64,000 bases of DNA from Catenulispora acidiphila DSM 44928 (GTDB taxonomy: Bacteria; Actinomycetota; Actinomycetes; Streptomycetales; Catenulisporaceae), in NCBI RefSeq assembly GCF_000024025.1, contig NC_013131.1, positions 8,102,229 through 8,166,228 of the forward strand. The letters run 5' to 3'. The position numbers and the translations under genes are program-made. Shown piece after piece: positions 20,540-31,641 of this stretch. The notes under the pieces were generated by a model. That model had not been told where the DNA came from. It did no database searches and was given only the letters and a program-made list of their open reading frames with translations. Positions within the stretch are counted from its first letter, which is position 1; each line of letters begins with the position of its first letter.

Positions 20540-20562
20540 GGTGCTAAGGCCTTTCACTTAGC
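20540..20562 (-). promoter_or_regulatory. Hairpin enclosing the PKS4 ribosome binding site
   Basis: On the minus strand GCTAAG and CTTAGC (20557-20562 and 20543-20548) are perfect inverted arms with an 8-base loop, TGAAAGGC, that holds the Shine-Dalgarno sequence of PKS4. The hairpin sits 3 bases before the GTG. It could modulate translation of PKS4 relative to PKS3, but such short arms may also arise by chance. Confidence 0.4.
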
Positions 20563-20600
20563 GGCAAACAGCCGGCAGCGGAGTCGGGTCGGGGGCGGGG

Positions 20601-23600
20601 TCACAGCTGGCTGTCGATGAACGCGAAGAGCTCGTCGTCGGACGCCGCCTCCATCGCGATCTTCTCCGGCGCGGCCTCGGTCCCCTCGGCGGCGGAGCCC
20701 AGCCGGTTCAGCGCGCTGTGCAGGATCGCGGTCACCTTGGCCCGCATCGCGTCGTCGTGCTCGGCCAGCGAGCGCTGCATCTCCTCCAGCGCGGCCCGCA
20801 GGGTGTCGTCGGGCGCGGGCGCGGCCGGGGCGAGCTTGCCGTGCAGGAAGTCGGCGAGCGCGTTGACCGTCGGGTGGTCGAACGCCAGCGTCGCGGGCAG
20901 CCGCAGCCCGGTGGCGCCGCCGAGCCGGTTGCGCAGCTCCACGGCGGTCATCGAGTCGAAGCCGAGTTCGCTGAACGGCCGGTCCGGGTCCACGGCCTGC
21001 GGTCCGGGCGCGGCCAGCACGGCGGCGACGTGCGAGCGCGCCAGGTCGGCGAGGAACTGCCGACCTTCCTGCGCGCTCATCGCAGCCAGCCGCGCAGTCA
21101 GTCCGCCTGCTGCCGCCGAGGGTCCGGCCGCTGCGGCGCGGCGGCTGGCGGGAACGAGACCGCGCAGCACGGCGGGCAGGACGCCGTCGGTCTGGCTCGC
21201 GCGCAGTCCGGCGGCGTTCCAGACCGCCGCGACGGCCAGCGGGTCGGACGCGTGCAACGCGGCGTCGAGCAACTCAAGGCCCTGATCCCCGGTCAGCGGC
21301 GCGACGCCGGAGCGTGCCAGCCGCGCGAGTTCGGCCTCGGTCAGCTCGCCGGTCATCCCGGTCGCCGTGCCCCACAGACCCCACGCCACCGCCACCGCCG
21401 GCAGCCCGACGGCGCGGCGCTGCGCGGCCAGGGCGTCCAGGACCACGTTGGCAGCGGCGTAGTTCGCCTGGCCGGCGTTGCCCAACACACCGGCGAGCGA
21501 GGAAAAGAGGACGAAGGCCTCGATCGGCATATCGGCGGTGAGTTCGTGCAGGTTCCACGCCGCGTCCACCTTCGGGCGGAAGACGCGGTCCACGCCTTCG
21601 GCCTTCAGGGCTTCCAGGCGTGCGTCGTCCAGGACGCCCGCGGCGTGCACGACACCGGTCAGCGGCGCGTCGGCGGGGATCGCGGCGAGAACGGCAGCCA
21701 GGGCTTCACGGTCGGCGGCGTCGCAGGCCACGATGTCGGCCTCGGCACCGGCGTCGGCGAGCCGGGCGACCAGCTCGGCGGCGCCGGGGGCGTCGAGACC
21801 GCGCCGGGAGGTGAGGATCAGGCGGCGGACGCCGTGGCGGGTCGCCAGGTGTTCGGCGACCAGGGCGCCGAGACCGCCGGTGCCGCCGGTTATCAGGACA
21901 CTGCCAATGCCGAAGGGCTGATCGCGCGCCTCAGATGCGGCTCGGGCCGCGACGCGCGGGACCGAGAGCTCGCCGTCGTACACCGCAAGCTGCGGCTCGT
22001 CAGCGGCGATCGCGGCGGCCAGCAGACCCCAGCCGGAGAAGCCTTCGGGGACGTCGGCGAGGACGAAGCGGCCGGGGTGCTCGGACTGCGCGGCGCGGAC
22101 CAGACCCCAGACGGCGCTGGAGGCTATGTCAGTGGCCTGCGTCCCGGCGGCCTCAGTGGTGACGAGGACCAGCCGGGTGTCGGCGAACAGCTCGTGCTCG
22201 CTGCGGTTCAGCCAGTCGCGCAGGACGTCGAGGGCGTGCAGGGTGCGGGTTCGAGCGGCTTCGGGCAACGGCACGGCGGCGTTGGCGCCGGTCGAGCCGG
22301 AGCCGGCGATGCGGACCGCCACGAAGTCCGGCGCCTCGGTCGCGCCGTCCAGTTCAGCGAGGTCGTCGACCACGCGCCAGGTGAGGGTGTCGTCGGCGGT
22401 GACGGCCAGCGGCGTCCAGTCGATCCCGGACAGCGTCACGCGGTCTTCGGAGCGGGAGCGCAGCGCCTCAGCCGCGATCTTGCGCACCCGCAGCGACTTC
22501 ACCACGAACACCGGTCGGCCCTCGGGGTCTGCCGCTGCGATCTCGATGTCGTCGCCGTCGAGCGTGAGCCGCACGCGCAGCGCGGAGGCTCCGGCGGCGT
22601 ACAGACGCACGTCGCGGAAGATGAACGGGAGCATCAGGTCACTGAATCCCCCGGTCAGCGGGACCGGCTGCAGGGCGGAGTCCAGGACTGCCGGGTGGAT
22701 GCCGAAGCCGGTGACGTCGAGCTCTTCCGGCGCAGCGATCTCGGCAAAGATCTCGTCGCCCTGGCGCCAGACGGCGGTCACGCCAGCGAATGCGGGTCCG
22801 TATTCATAGCCCGCCGAAACCAGATCGGTGTAGCGCTGCGCGACGTCCATGCCCGCGCCGGATGGCGGCCACTGCGCGGCCCACGTCCAGCCACCGGCAG
22901 CGGCGATGCCCGTGCCGATCGAGCCGGCGGCGCACCGCTCCCACTCCGATCCGGACTGCGCGTATATACCGACACTGCGATGCCCGTCGGCGTCCGGGGC
23001 GCCGACCACCACCTGCAAGTCCACCGCCCCGGATTCGGGGAGGATCAGTGGGTTTTCCAGGGTCAGTTCTTCCAGGTGCCCGCAGCCCGCCGCCGCAGCC
23101 GCTTCCAAAGCCAGCTCGACGAATCCGGCGCCGGGGAACAGCGCCGCGCCTTCGACGACGTGGTCGTTCAGCCACGGCGACGCAGTGCGCGACAGGCGTC
23201 CGGCGAGCAGCAGACCGCCGTCGGCCAAGGAGACCACGGAGGTGAACAGCGGGTGCGCGGACGCGCTCATCCCGGCGCCGGATGCGGCACGCTCGATGTT
23301 GTCGATCCAGTAGCGCTGGCGATCGAAGGCGTAGGTCGGGAGGTCCACCTGCCGCTGGACCGGGCCGAGGATCTCGGTCCAGGCCACCGGCGCGCCGAGG
23401 ACGTAGGCTCCGGCGGCGGCGAGCAGGAAGCGCTGCCAGCCGCCTTCGTCGCGGCGCAGCGAACCAGTCGCAGCGCCGGATGCGCCAGCGTCCTCCAGGA
23501 TGTCCGCGATGTCGCCGACCAGCACCGGATGCGGGCTGGCCTCGACGAACAGCGGTGTGCCGAAGTCCTTGAAGGCGGCGATGGCGTCGCGGAAGCGGAC

Positions 23601-26063
23601 GGGGTTGCTCAGGTTCTCGTACCAGTAGGCGGCGTCCAGACGCGCGGTGTCGATGAATTCGGCGCTCAGGGAGGAGCACATCGCAATGTCCGTGGACACC
23701 GGTGCGGTTCCGGCGAGGACGGCGAGGATTTCCTCGCGGAGGGCTTCGACGTGCGGGGTGTGGGAGGCATAGTCCACGCCGACGCGGCGGGTGCGGACGT
23801 TCTCGCCGACTGCTCCGACGAATTCGTCGAGCGCGTCCGGGTCGCCGGCGACGACGCCGGATGCGGGACCTGCGTACACCGCGAGCCACAGGCGACCGTC
23901 GAACGCTTGCAGGCGCTTGACGATCTCCTCCGGCGGCAGGGCTACGGCGAGCATGCCGCCGGTTCCGCTGAGGCCGAGGAGCGCACGGCTGCGCAGGGCC
24001 ACGACGCGCGCCGCGTCCTCCAGCGACAGCGCTCCGGAGACGGCGGCGGCGGCGATCTCGCCTTGCGAGTGGCCGATCACGGCGGCGGGCTCGACGCCGA
24101 TCGAGCGCCACAGACCGGCGAGCGAGACCATGACGGCGAACAGCGCGGGCTGGATGACTTCGGTGCCGTCGAGGGTCGGTGCGCCGTCGGCACCGCGCAG
24201 GACGTCCACGACCGACCAGCCGGTGTGCGGGGCGAGGACGGTGTCGCAGCGGGTCATCCAGTCTTCGAAGACCGGGTTCGCGGCCATCAGTTCCGTCGCC
24301 ATGCCGGCCCACTGGGAGCCCTGGCCGGGGAAGGTGAACACCGGGCGGACGTCGGCGGCGGCGGTGCCGACGGCGAGGGCCGGGTGCGGGGTGCCGTCGG
24401 CGAGCGCGGCGAGGGCGGCGGTCAGCACCTCGCGGTCGGTGGCGACGACGGCGGCGCGGTGTTCCAGGGTGGTGCGGCGGGCCAGGGACGGACCGGCAGC
24501 GGCCAGGTCGGCGGGATCGGCGGCGCGGGAGAAGACTTCGAGGCGGCCGGCTTGGGCGCGGAGAGACTTCTCGGTGCGGGCTGACAGGACCCAGACGTAA
24601 GGGTCCTGATTCGGGGTTGTTCGGGCTTCGGGCTCGGGCTCTGCTGCCTCCGTCTCCGGCGCCTGCTCGATGATGACGTGCGCGTTGGTGCCGCTGATGC
24701 CGAAGCCGGAGACGGCCGCGCGGACCGGGCGGTCGACGGTCGGCCAGGGGCGCGCCGCGTCCAGCAGACGTACCGCGCCGCTGTCCCAGTCGATCTGGGA
24801 GGAGGGGTTCTCGGCGAACAGGGAGGGTGGCAGCTCGTTGTGGCGCATCGCCATGACCATCTTGATGATGCCCGCGACTCCGGCGGCGGCCTGGGTGTGG
24901 CCGAAGTTGGCCTTGGCCGAGCCCAGGAGCAGCGGTTCGCCGTCGCCTCGGTTCTGACCGTAGGTGGCCAGCAGGGCGCGGGCTTCGATGGGGTCGCCGA
25001 GGGGGGTGCCGGTGCCGTGCGCTTCGACGACGTCGACGTCGCGGGCGTCGAGGCGGGCGTCGGCCAGTGCCTCCCAGATCAGCCGCTCCTGCGCCGGGCC
25101 GCTGGGGGCGGTGAGGCCGTTGCTGCGGCCGTCCTGGTTCACCGCCGAGCCGCGGATGACGGCCAGGATCGTGTGGCCGTTGCGCTCGGCGTCGGACAGC
25201 CGCTCCAGGAGCAGGACGCCGACGCCCTCGGCCCACGCCGCGCCGGTGGCGCCCTCGGCGAAGGGCTTGCAGCGGCCGTCGGGAGCCAGCGCGCCCTGGC
25301 GGCTGAACTCCACGAAGGAGTCCGGCGTGGCCATCACGGTCGCGCCGCCGGCCAGCGCCATCGAGCACTCGCGATTGCGCAGCGCCTGCGCGGCGAGGTG
25401 GACGGCGACCAGCGAGGAGGAGCAGGCGGTGTCGAGGCTGACTGCCGGGCCGTGCAGGCCTAGCGTGTAGGAGATGCGGCCGGCCAGCACACTCGGGAGC
25501 GCCGAGGTGAACAGCGAGGCCTCGACCTCCTGCGGCACGGCGCCGAGGAAACGGGTGCAGTAGAAGTCGAACATGACCCCGGCGAACACCCCGGTGCGCG
25601 AGCCGCGCAACGCCATCGGGTCGATACCCGCGCGCTCGCACGCCTCCCAGACCGTCTCCAGCATCAGCCGCTGCTGCGGATCGCTGGTCAACGCGGCGCC
25701 AGGACTCATACCGAACAGCCCGGCGTCGAAATCAGCCGCGTCGTAGAGGAAGCCGCCGTTGCGCGTGTAGGACTTGCCGAAGGCGTCCCGGTCGGGATCG
25801 TAGAGCCCTTCGACGTCCCACCCCCGGTCACCGGGAAACTCCCCGATCGCATGCCGCCCGCTGGACACCACATCCCACAGGTCCTCGGGCCCGGCGACCC
25901 CGCCGGGATAACGGCAGCCCATCCCGATGATCGCGATCGGCTCATGCCGCGCACGCTCAGTGTCCGACAGCTGCTGCTCGGTCTCCGCGAGCCGCCGACG
26001 CGTGTCGGTGAGGTCGCGCGTGACCCGCTTCAGGTAGTTGCGGAGCTCTTCCTCAGTGGCCAT
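20601..26063 (-). CDS. PKS3: type I polyketide synthase, module 3, KS-AT-DH-KR-ACP
   Basis: Single-module synthase of about 1820 residues. The N-terminal docking coil ([17 protein letters not shown]) precedes KS (TACSSSL, Cys 214), AT (GHSQGE about 664 and YASH, the methylmalonyl-CoA signature), DH ([10 protein letters not shown] about 966 with the second-half DSALQ), KR (TGGTGGLG about 1393, LDD motif of B-type ketoreductases, catalytic Tyr and Asn) and ACP (GFDSMTA about 1703). The C-terminus has the helical docking tail ending [12 protein letters not shown]. Predicted chemistry is addition of a methylmalonate unit reduced to an alpha-methyl double bond. The ATG at 26063 is preceded by GAAAGG; an in-frame ATG at 26180 would overlap PKS2 and add an unrelated extension. 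It lies 46 bp after PKS2. Confidence 0.95.
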   Translation of the reverse strand: MATEEELRNYLKRVTRDLTDTRRRLAETEQQLSDTERARHEPIAIIGMGCRYPGGVAGPEDLWDVVSSGRHAIGEFPGDRGWDVEGLYDPDRDAFGKSYTRNGGFLYDAADFDAGLFGMSPGAALTSDPQQRLMLETVWEACERAGIDPMALRGSRTGVFAGVMFDFYCTRFLGAVPQEVEASLFTSALPSVLAGRISYTLGLHGPAVSLDTACSSSLVAVHLAAQALRNRECSMALAGGATVMATPDSFVEFSRQGALAPDGRCKPFAEGATGAAWAEGVGVLLLERLSDAERNGHTILAVIRGSAVNQDGRSNGLTAPSGPAQERLIWEALADARLDARDVDVVEAHGTGTPLGDPIEARALLATYGQNRGDGEPLLLGSAKANFGHTQAAAGVAGIIKMVMAMRHNELPPSLFAENPSSQIDWDSGAVRLLDAARPWPTVDRPVRAAVSGFGISGTNAHVIIEQAPETEAAEPEPEARTTPNQDPYVWVLSARTEKSLRAQAGRLEVFSRAADPADLAAAGPSLARRTTLEHRAAVVATDREVLTAALAALADGTPHPALAVGTAAADVRPVFTFPGQGSQWAGMATELMAANPVFEDWMTRCDTVLAPHTGWSVVDVLRGADGAPTLDGTEVIQPALFAVMVSLAGLWRSIGVEPAAVIGHSQGEIAAAAVSGALSLEDAARVVALRSRALLGLSGTGGMLAVALPPEEIVKRLQAFDGRLWLAVYAGPASGVVAGDPDALDEFVGAVGENVRTRRVGVDYASHTPHVEALREEILAVLAGTAPVSTDIAMCSSLSAEFIDTARLDAAYWYENLSNPVRFRDAIAAFKDFGTPLFVEASPHPVLVGDIADILEDAGASGAATGSLRRDEGGWQRFLLAAAGAYVLGAPVAWTEILGPVQRQVDLPTYAFDRQRYWIDNIERAASGAGMSASAHPLFTSVVSLADGGLLLAGRLSRTASPWLNDHVVEGAALFPGAGFVELALEAAAAAGCGHLEELTLENPLILPESGAVDLQVVVGAPDADGHRSVGIYAQSGSEWERCAAGSIGTGIAAAGGWTWAAQWPPSGAGMDVAQRYTDLVSAGYEYGPAFAGVTAVWRQGDEIFAEIAAPEELDVTGFGIHPAVLDSALQPVPLTGGFSDLMLPFIFRDVRLYAAGASALRVRLTLDGDDIEIAAADPEGRPVFVVKSLRVRKIAAEALRSRSEDRVTLSGIDWTPLAVTADDTLTWRVVDDLAELDGATEAPDFVAVRIAGSGSTGANAAVPLPEAARTRTLHALDVLRDWLNRSEHELFADTRLVLVTTEAAGTQATDIASSAVWGLVRAAQSEHPGRFVLADVPEGFSGWGLLAAAIAADEPQLAVYDGELSVPRVAARAASEARDQPFGIGSVLITGGTGGLGALVAEHLATRHGVRRLILTSRRGLDAPGAAELVARLADAGAEADIVACDAADREALAAVLAAIPADAPLTGVVHAAGVLDDARLEALKAEGVDRVFRPKVDAAWNLHELTADMPIEAFVLFSSLAGVLGNAGQANYAAANVVLDALAAQRRAVGLPAVAVAWGLWGTATGMTGELTEAELARLARSGVAPLTGDQGLELLDAALHASDPLAVAAVWNAAGLRASQTDGVLPAVLRGLVPASRRAAAAGPSAAAGGLTARLAAMSAQEGRQFLADLARSHVAAVLAAPGPQAVDPDRPFSELGFDSMTAVELRNRLGGATGLRLPATLAFDHPTVNALADFLHGKLAPAAPAPDDTLRAALEEMQRSLAEHDDAMRAKVTAILHSALNRLGSAAEGTEAAPEKIAMEAASDDELFAFIDSQL

Positions 26064-26109
26064 GACAGGCGACCTTTCGGGAATCAGAGTTCGGGGGTGG
26101 AGGTGTGTA

Positions 26110-29100
26110 TCAGAGTTCGTTGTCGATGAAGGCGAAGATCTCTTCATCACTGGCGTCGTTGATGCGCTGCTCGACGCCATCGCCGGCGGACCCAGCAGTC
26201 AGGCGCGCAAGCGTGGCGGCGACCAACTCGGCGAGCGCCGGATCAGGCCGTGCGAGCACCAAGTCCTCGACCTCAGCGAGCGCGGCACGCAGAGCCTGAT
26301 GCGGATCCGGCGCGGCAGGCGCGAGCTCGACGAACAGGTGCGCGCCGACAGCGGCGACGGTCGGGTGGTCGAAGGCCAACGCCGGAGGCAGACTCAAGCC
26401 GGTGTCGGCCTCAAGGCGATTGCGCAGCTCGACGGCGGTGAGCGAGTCGAAGCCGAGCTCAGCGAAGGCCCGATCGGGGTCGACGGAGGCCGGACCGGCG
26501 TAGCCAAGGACGGCGGCGACGTGCGCGCGGACCAGGTCGACGAGCGCCTGCTTGGCCTGCGGCTCGGGAAGGGCGGCGAGGCGGGTGCGGAGTGCGGGTG
26601 CGGCGGTGGCAGTGGCTGGCTTGCGGCGCGCAGGGACCAAAGCTTGAAGGATCGGCGGCAGAGTGCCGGCTTCGGCGCGTGCGCGGAGGCCGGGGAGGTG
26701 GAACGTGGCCGCGATGAGAGTAGCCGTGTGCGATGCCGAGACATCTGCACCAGATGCGGCCGCAGTAGCAGCTTCGGCGAAGGCGCTCGGAGCGCTGGAT
26801 GCAGAGGCGGCGCCGGGGGTGTGCGCACTGGGTGCGGCGCTCGAGCTGAGCACAGTGGCTTCTGCGGGCGCACTGGGTGCGGAGGCCATGCTCGCACTGG
26901 GGGAACCTGGCTCAGTGGCCTGAGTCGCGCTGGGGGCGAGGGCGCAGGCTTCGGCTAGGGCGGTGTCGAAGAGGGTGAGGGCTTCGGGGGTGGTGAGGGG
27001 GGTTAGGCCGGATTGGGTGAGGCGGGTTTGTTCTGTGGGGGTGAGGGTGGTGGTCATGCCGGTGGGGGTGGGCCAGAGGCCCCAGGCTATTGATGTTGCT
27101 GGTTGGGATTGGGTGCGGCGGTGGGTTGCCAGGGCGTCGAGGGCTGCGTTGGCTGCTGCGTAGTTGGCTTGGCCGGGGTTGGCGAGGGTGCCGGCTAGGG
27201 AGGAGAAGAGGATCAGGGGGGTGTGGGGGCGGAGTTGGTGGAGGTGCCAGGCGGCGTTGAGTTTGGGTTGCAGGACTGCGTCGATGCGGGTGGGGGTGAG
27301 GGTGGTGAGGGTTGCGTCGTCGAGGATGCCTGCGGTGTGGATGATTGCGGCGAGGTGCGGGTGTTCTGCCAGGAGTTTGGTGAGGGCTTCGCGGTTGGCG
27401 ACGTCGCAGGCGGTGATGGTGACCTGTGCGCCGAGTTCGCGGAGGGCGGGGGCGGAGGGGGCGTCGGTGCCGCTGCGGGAGACCAGTATCAGTTCGCTGA
27501 CGCCGTGGTGTTCGACCAGGTGGCGGGCGATCAGGGCGCCGAGGCCGCCGGTGCCGCCGGTGATGAGGATTGGGCCGTCCGGCAGGGACGCGGTCCCGGT
27601 GTCGGTGTCGGCGTCGGTACGTGTGTGGCGGACCAGGCGCGGGACGGAGACGCGGCCGTCGGCGATCCGTACCTGTGGCTCGTCGCACGCGGCCAGCAGA
27701 CCCCAGTCGTCGAACCCGAGTGGCACATCGGCCAGTACGAATCGGCCAGGATTCTCTGCCTGAGCCGTGCGAATCAGACCCCATACTGCGGCGTCGGCGA
27801 GAGAGCCGTTGAAGGCGTTATGCGTGAGGAAGACCGCGCGGCTCGACGATTCGATGGTTTGGTGGATTGTTGCCAGTGCCGAGGTCGTTGCCTCGCGGAC
27901 GGCAAGCATCGGGTCTGTGTCAGGCGCGATGACTGCGGGGATCACCAGCGTGGTGGGGTCGGGCGTGCTGCGTGCGGTCGGGGTGGCGTCGATCCACTCG
28001 ACGACGTAAGGCGTCGGCCCGGCAGCAGCCATCGCACTCGCGGGCGCCGCGCGGACCACCACGGCGTCGATGCCGAAGACTGGGTTACCGGACAGATCGG
28101 CGACCGCGACCGTAACCTCGTCGCCCGCCACCGTGAGCCGCACGCGCAGCGCCGAGGCGCCCGTCGCCGTCAGCCGAGCGCCCCGGAACAGGAAAGGCAC
28201 CCGCGGCTCGGTCTCGTCGGCGGTCAGCAGCATGGGATGGAACGCCGCGTCGAGCAGCGCCGGATGCAGGCCGAAGCCGCTGAGGTCCAGCCCCTCGGGC
28301 GCTGCGACCTCCGCGAACAGCTCGGTCTCGCGGCGCCACACGCGCACCGCGCCGCGGAACGCCGGGCCGTACTCGTAGCCGAGATCGGCGAGCCGGTCGT
28401 AGCCACGTTCGGCGTCGATTTCGGACGCCCCGGACGGCGGCCAGGAGACTGCCCAGTCGCAGACTTCTGCGACACCTGTGCCGGAGGAACCCAGCCGGCC
28501 GCTGGCCCGCCGCGTCCACACCTCGTCCTCGGCGCCGCGCGTGTAGACCCGAACGCCCCGCTCGGCGTCCACCGCGATCTGCACGAACAGCACCCCGCTC
28601 GGCGGCAGCACGATCGGCGCCTCGAACACCAGCTCCTCGACGCGCTCGCACCCCGCGCGCTCGGCGGCCACCAGCACCGCGTCCAGCACCGCCGTCCCGG
28701 GCACCAGCTCGGCGCCGGCCACCCGGTGGTCGGCCAGCCACGGCAGCTCCGCCGCCGCCAACCGCCCGGTCAGCACCAGCGCGCCGTCGTCCCCGACCTC
28801 GACCGCCGCACCGAGCAGCGGGTGTGTCAGAGCACGTTGACCCACCGACTCCACCTGCGCCTCACGCGGACGCGGCGGCAGCCAGTACCGCGTCCGGTCG
28901 AAGGCGTACAGCGGCAGGTCGAACGACGGCACGCCGGACACCGGCCCGAACAACGCGTCCCACGCCACCCCGACGCCCGCCACGCATCCCTGCGCCAGCG
29001 CGCCAACCAGCGCCTCAACCTCCGCGCGCTTCCGATGCTGCAAAGCAACGACCCGCACATCGGCAGCGCTGGGACACCCCTGCGCGAGCCCAGCCAGGAC

Positions 29101-31623
29101 AGCGTCCGGCCCGACCTCCATCAGCACCGCCGCACCCTGCGCGACCAGCGCGTCAACCGTCTCCTCGAACCGGACGGTCTCGCGCACCTGCCGCACCCAG
29201 TACTCCGGCTCGTCCCAATCCGGTCCACCAGAACCATCAGGACCCAGATTCGTCGCGTGCGCCAACCGAGGCGCGGCGAACTCCACGCGAGCCAACTCCG
29301 CCCGGAACGCATCGAGCATCGGCGCCATCAACGGCGAGTGGAACGCGTGGCTGACCGCCAGCCGCCGCGTCCGCCGACCGGCGGTCTGCCACTGCTCCGC
29401 CAGCCGCAGGCACGCCTTCTCCTCGCCGGACAGCACCACCGACGTCGGACTGTTCACGGCAGCCACCGCCACCGCGTCCTCCAGCCCGACCAGCGACGCC
29501 GCGACCTCATCGAACGAAGCCTCGACCGCGACCATCGCGCCGGCGGCATCAAGGCCCTGCATCAGCGCCGCCCGGACCACGACCAACCGCGCCGCGTCCG
29601 CCAGCGACCAGACCCCGGCGACGAACGCCGCCGCGAACTCGCCGATCGAATGCCCCGCGACGAAATCCGGCGCAATACCGAACGACTCGAGCAGCCGAAA
29701 AGCGGCGACCTCGTACGCGAACAAAGCCGGCTGCGTGTACCGCGTCTGATCGATCAGCGCGGCATCCGGGCTGTCCGGCGCGGCGAAGACCACGTCCTTC
29801 AACGGGCGGTCGAGGTGCGGGTCGAGGGCGTCGCAGACCTCGTCGAAGGCTGCGGCGAAAACCGGGAACGCCGCGTGAAGCTCGCGTCCCATTCCGGCGC
29901 GCTGACCGCCCTGACCGGTGAACAGGAAGGCACGCGGAGCGTGATCCGGCGCCACGCCAGTAACCACGTCCCGGTTCGGTCGCCCGGCCACGTAGTCGTC
30001 GAGCGCGGAGAGCAGCGCGTCCCGGTCGTCGCCGAGCAGCACGGCCCGATGCGAGAACAGCGCTCGCGTCGACACCAACGCCCGCGCGACATCACCGGCG
30101 TCATGCGGCTCGGTGTCTTCGAACGACCGCAGCCGCTCAGCCTGACCGCGCAAAGCGGCAGGAGTCCGAGCACTGATAACCCAAGCCAGCGGACCGCCGT
30201 GCCCAGAAACCAAAGCCGCCGAAGCAGCAGCATCCGGCGCCTCCTCCAGCACCACATGCGCATTCGTCCCGCTCAGCCCGAACGCCGACACCCCGCACCG
30301 CCGCGGCCCGCCGCGCCGCGTCCACTCCTGCTCGGCGGTGACCAGGCTCAGCGCCTCCGCGTCCCAGTCCACGTGCGGACTGAGCACCTCGGCGTGCAGC
30401 GTCGGCGGCAGCACCCCGTGCCGCATCGCCATGACCATCTTGAGGATTCCGGCGAGCCCTGCCGCTGCCTGGGTGTGCCCGAAGATCGACTTCGACGCGC
30501 CCAGCCACAGCGGGTCGTCGGTCTTGCGGCCGCGGCCGTACGTCGCCACCAGTGCCCGCGCCTCGATCGGGTCGCCGAGCGGCGTGCCCGTGCCGTGTGC
30601 CTCGACGGCGTCCACGTCGGCGGTGTCGAGACCGGCGTCGGCCAGGGCCGCCAGAATGACGCGCTCCTGCGCGGGACCGTTCGGCGCCGTCATCCCGTTG
30701 CTGCGGCCGTCCTGGTTGACCGCGCTCCCCCGGATCACCGCGAGGATCCGTCGGCCGTTGCGTTGGGCGTCCGAAAGGCGTTCCAACAACAGCACGCCGA
30801 CGCCTTCGGACCACGCGGCACCGGCGGCATCCGCCGAGAACGGACGACATCGGCCGTCGGCGGACAGCGCGCGCTGCCGGCAGAACTCGATGAACGAATC
30901 AGTGGTCGACATCACCGTCGAGCCGCCGGCCAGCGCCAGCGAGCACTCGCCGTCGCGCAGCGCCCGCATCGCCAGGTGCACCGCGACCAGCGAGGAGGAG
31001 CACGCCGTGTCCAGCGTCAGCGCGGGACCCTCCAGCCCGAAGGTGTAGGACAGCCGCCCGGCCAGGACGCTCGGCGCGTTGGCGAGCAGGAACGCGCCCT
31101 CCAGCTCGGCGGGGTGCGCGTTGATGTAGCGCATCGCGTAGTCGTTGTGCATGGTCCCGGCGAACACGCCGGTCTTGCTGCCGCGCAGCGAGCCGGGCAC
31201 TATCCCTGCGCGCTCAAAGGATTCCCACGCCGTCTCGAGGAACAGGCGGTGCTGCGGGTCGGTGGCCAGCGCGCTGCGCGGGTTCATGCCGAAGAACTCG
31301 GCGTCGAAGTCGGCGGCGTCGTGCAGGAAGCCGCCGTGGCGGGTGTAGGTGCGTCCCGGCGCCTCGGGGTCCGGGTCGTAGAGACCGTCGGTGTCCCAGC
31401 CGCGGTTCGTCGGGAAGCCGGTGATCGTGTCAGTGCCCGAACGCACCGTCTCCCACAGTCCCTCCAGGGTGCTCACCCCGCCGGGGAAGCGGCAGCCCGC
31501 GCCGATGATCGCGATCGGTTCGCGGCGTGCGTTCTCGGACTCCTCCAGCCGCCGCCGGGCCTCGGTGAGGTCGACGGTGACGCGCTTGAGGTAGTCGCGG
31601 AGCTTGTCCTCGGTCGTCGCCAT
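26110..31623 (-). CDS. PKS2: type I polyketide synthase, module 2, KS-AT-DH-KR-ACP
   Basis: Single-module, 1837-residue synthase. Docking coil ([16 protein letters not shown]), KS (TACSSSL, Cys about 210), AT (GHSIGE about 656 with HAFH: malonyl-CoA), DH ([10 protein letters not shown] about 968; second motif DAAFH), KR (GGTGGLG about 1356, LDD present, NYAAAN) and ACP (GFDSLTA about 1727), then a docking tail ending [12 protein letters not shown]. It should add a malonate unit processed to a double bond. Two oddities: the KR coding stretch of about 26930-27560 uses CAC, CAA, ACC, CCC and even CTA far more than its neighbours, and a roughly 70-residue Ala/Ser/Pro-rich insertion (about 26715-26935) interrupts the KR C-terminus. 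It starts 18 bp after PKS1. Confidence 0.95.
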   Translation of the reverse strand: MATTEDKLRDYLKRVTVDLTEARRRLEESENARREPIAIIGAGCRFPGGVSTLEGLWETVRSGTDTITGFPTNRGWDTDGLYDPDPEAPGRTYTRHGGFLHDAADFDAEFFGMNPRSALATDPQHRLFLETAWESFERAGIVPGSLRGSKTGVFAGTMHNDYAMRYINAHPAELEGAFLLANAPSVLAGRLSYTFGLEGPALTLDTACSSSLVAVHLAMRALRDGECSLALAGGSTVMSTTDSFIEFCRQRALSADGRCRPFSADAAGAAWSEGVGVLLLERLSDAQRNGRRILAVIRGSAVNQDGRSNGMTAPNGPAQERVILAALADAGLDTADVDAVEAHGTGTPLGDPIEARALVATYGRGRKTDDPLWLGASKSIFGHTQAAAGLAGILKMVMAMRHGVLPPTLHAEVLSPHVDWDAEALSLVTAEQEWTRRGGPRRCGVSAFGLSGTNAHVVLEEAPDAAASAALVSGHGGPLAWVISARTPAALRGQAERLRSFEDTEPHDAGDVARALVSTRALFSHRAVLLGDDRDALLSALDDYVAGRPNRDVVTGVAPDHAPRAFLFTGQGGQRAGMGRELHAAFPVFAAAFDEVCDALDPHLDRPLKDVVFAAPDSPDAALIDQTRYTQPALFAYEVAAFRLLESFGIAPDFVAGHSIGEFAAAFVAGVWSLADAARLVVVRAALMQGLDAAGAMVAVEASFDEVAASLVGLEDAVAVAAVNSPTSVVLSGEEKACLRLAEQWQTAGRRTRRLAVSHAFHSPLMAPMLDAFRAELARVEFAAPRLAHATNLGPDGSGGPDWDEPEYWVRQVRETVRFEETVDALVAQGAAVLMEVGPDAVLAGLAQGCPSAADVRVVALQHRKRAEVEALVGALAQGCVAGVGVAWDALFGPVSGVPSFDLPLYAFDRTRYWLPPRPREAQVESVGQRALTHPLLGAAVEVGDDGALVLTGRLAAAELPWLADHRVAGAELVPGTAVLDAVLVAAERAGCERVEELVFEAPIVLPPSGVLFVQIAVDAERGVRVYTRGAEDEVWTRRASGRLGSSGTGVAEVCDWAVSWPPSGASEIDAERGYDRLADLGYEYGPAFRGAVRVWRRETELFAEVAAPEGLDLSGFGLHPALLDAAFHPMLLTADETEPRVPFLFRGARLTATGASALRVRLTVAGDEVTVAVADLSGNPVFGIDAVVVRAAPASAMAAAGPTPYVVEWIDATPTARSTPDPTTLVIPAVIAPDTDPMLAVREATTSALATIHQTIESSSRAVFLTHNAFNGSLADAAVWGLIRTAQAENPGRFVLADVPLGFDDWGLLAACDEPQVRIADGRVSVPRLVRHTRTDADTDTGTASLPDGPILITGGTGGLGALIARHLVEHHGVSELILVSRSGTDAPSAPALRELGAQVTITACDVANREALTKLLAEHPHLAAIIHTAGILDDATLTTLTPTRIDAVLQPKLNAAWHLHQLRPHTPLILFSSLAGTLANPGQANYAAANAALDALATHRRTQSQPATSIAWGLWPTPTGMTTTLTPTEQTRLTQSGLTPLTTPEALTLFDTALAEACALAPSATQATEPGSPSASMASAPSAPAEATVLSSSAAPSAHTPGAASASSAPSAFAEAATAAASGADVSASHTATLIAATFHLPGLRARAEAGTLPPILQALVPARRKPATATAAPALRTRLAALPEPQAKQALVDLVRAHVAAVLGYAGPASVDPDRAFAELGFDSLTAVELRNRLEADTGLSLPPALAFDHPTVAAVGAHLFVELAPAAPDPHQALRAALAEVEDLVLARPDPALAELVAATLARLTAGSAGDGVEQRINDASDEEIFAFIDNEL

Positions 31624-31641
31624 TGCGCGTGCCCTTCCGCT

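Noticed and set aside
26064-26180. Upstream ATG of PKS3 at 26180
   Set aside because: It would overlap the PKS2 3' end and add a Ser/Thr/Pro-rich leader not found in sister proteins; the ATG at 26063 has a ribosome binding site and a matching docking helix.
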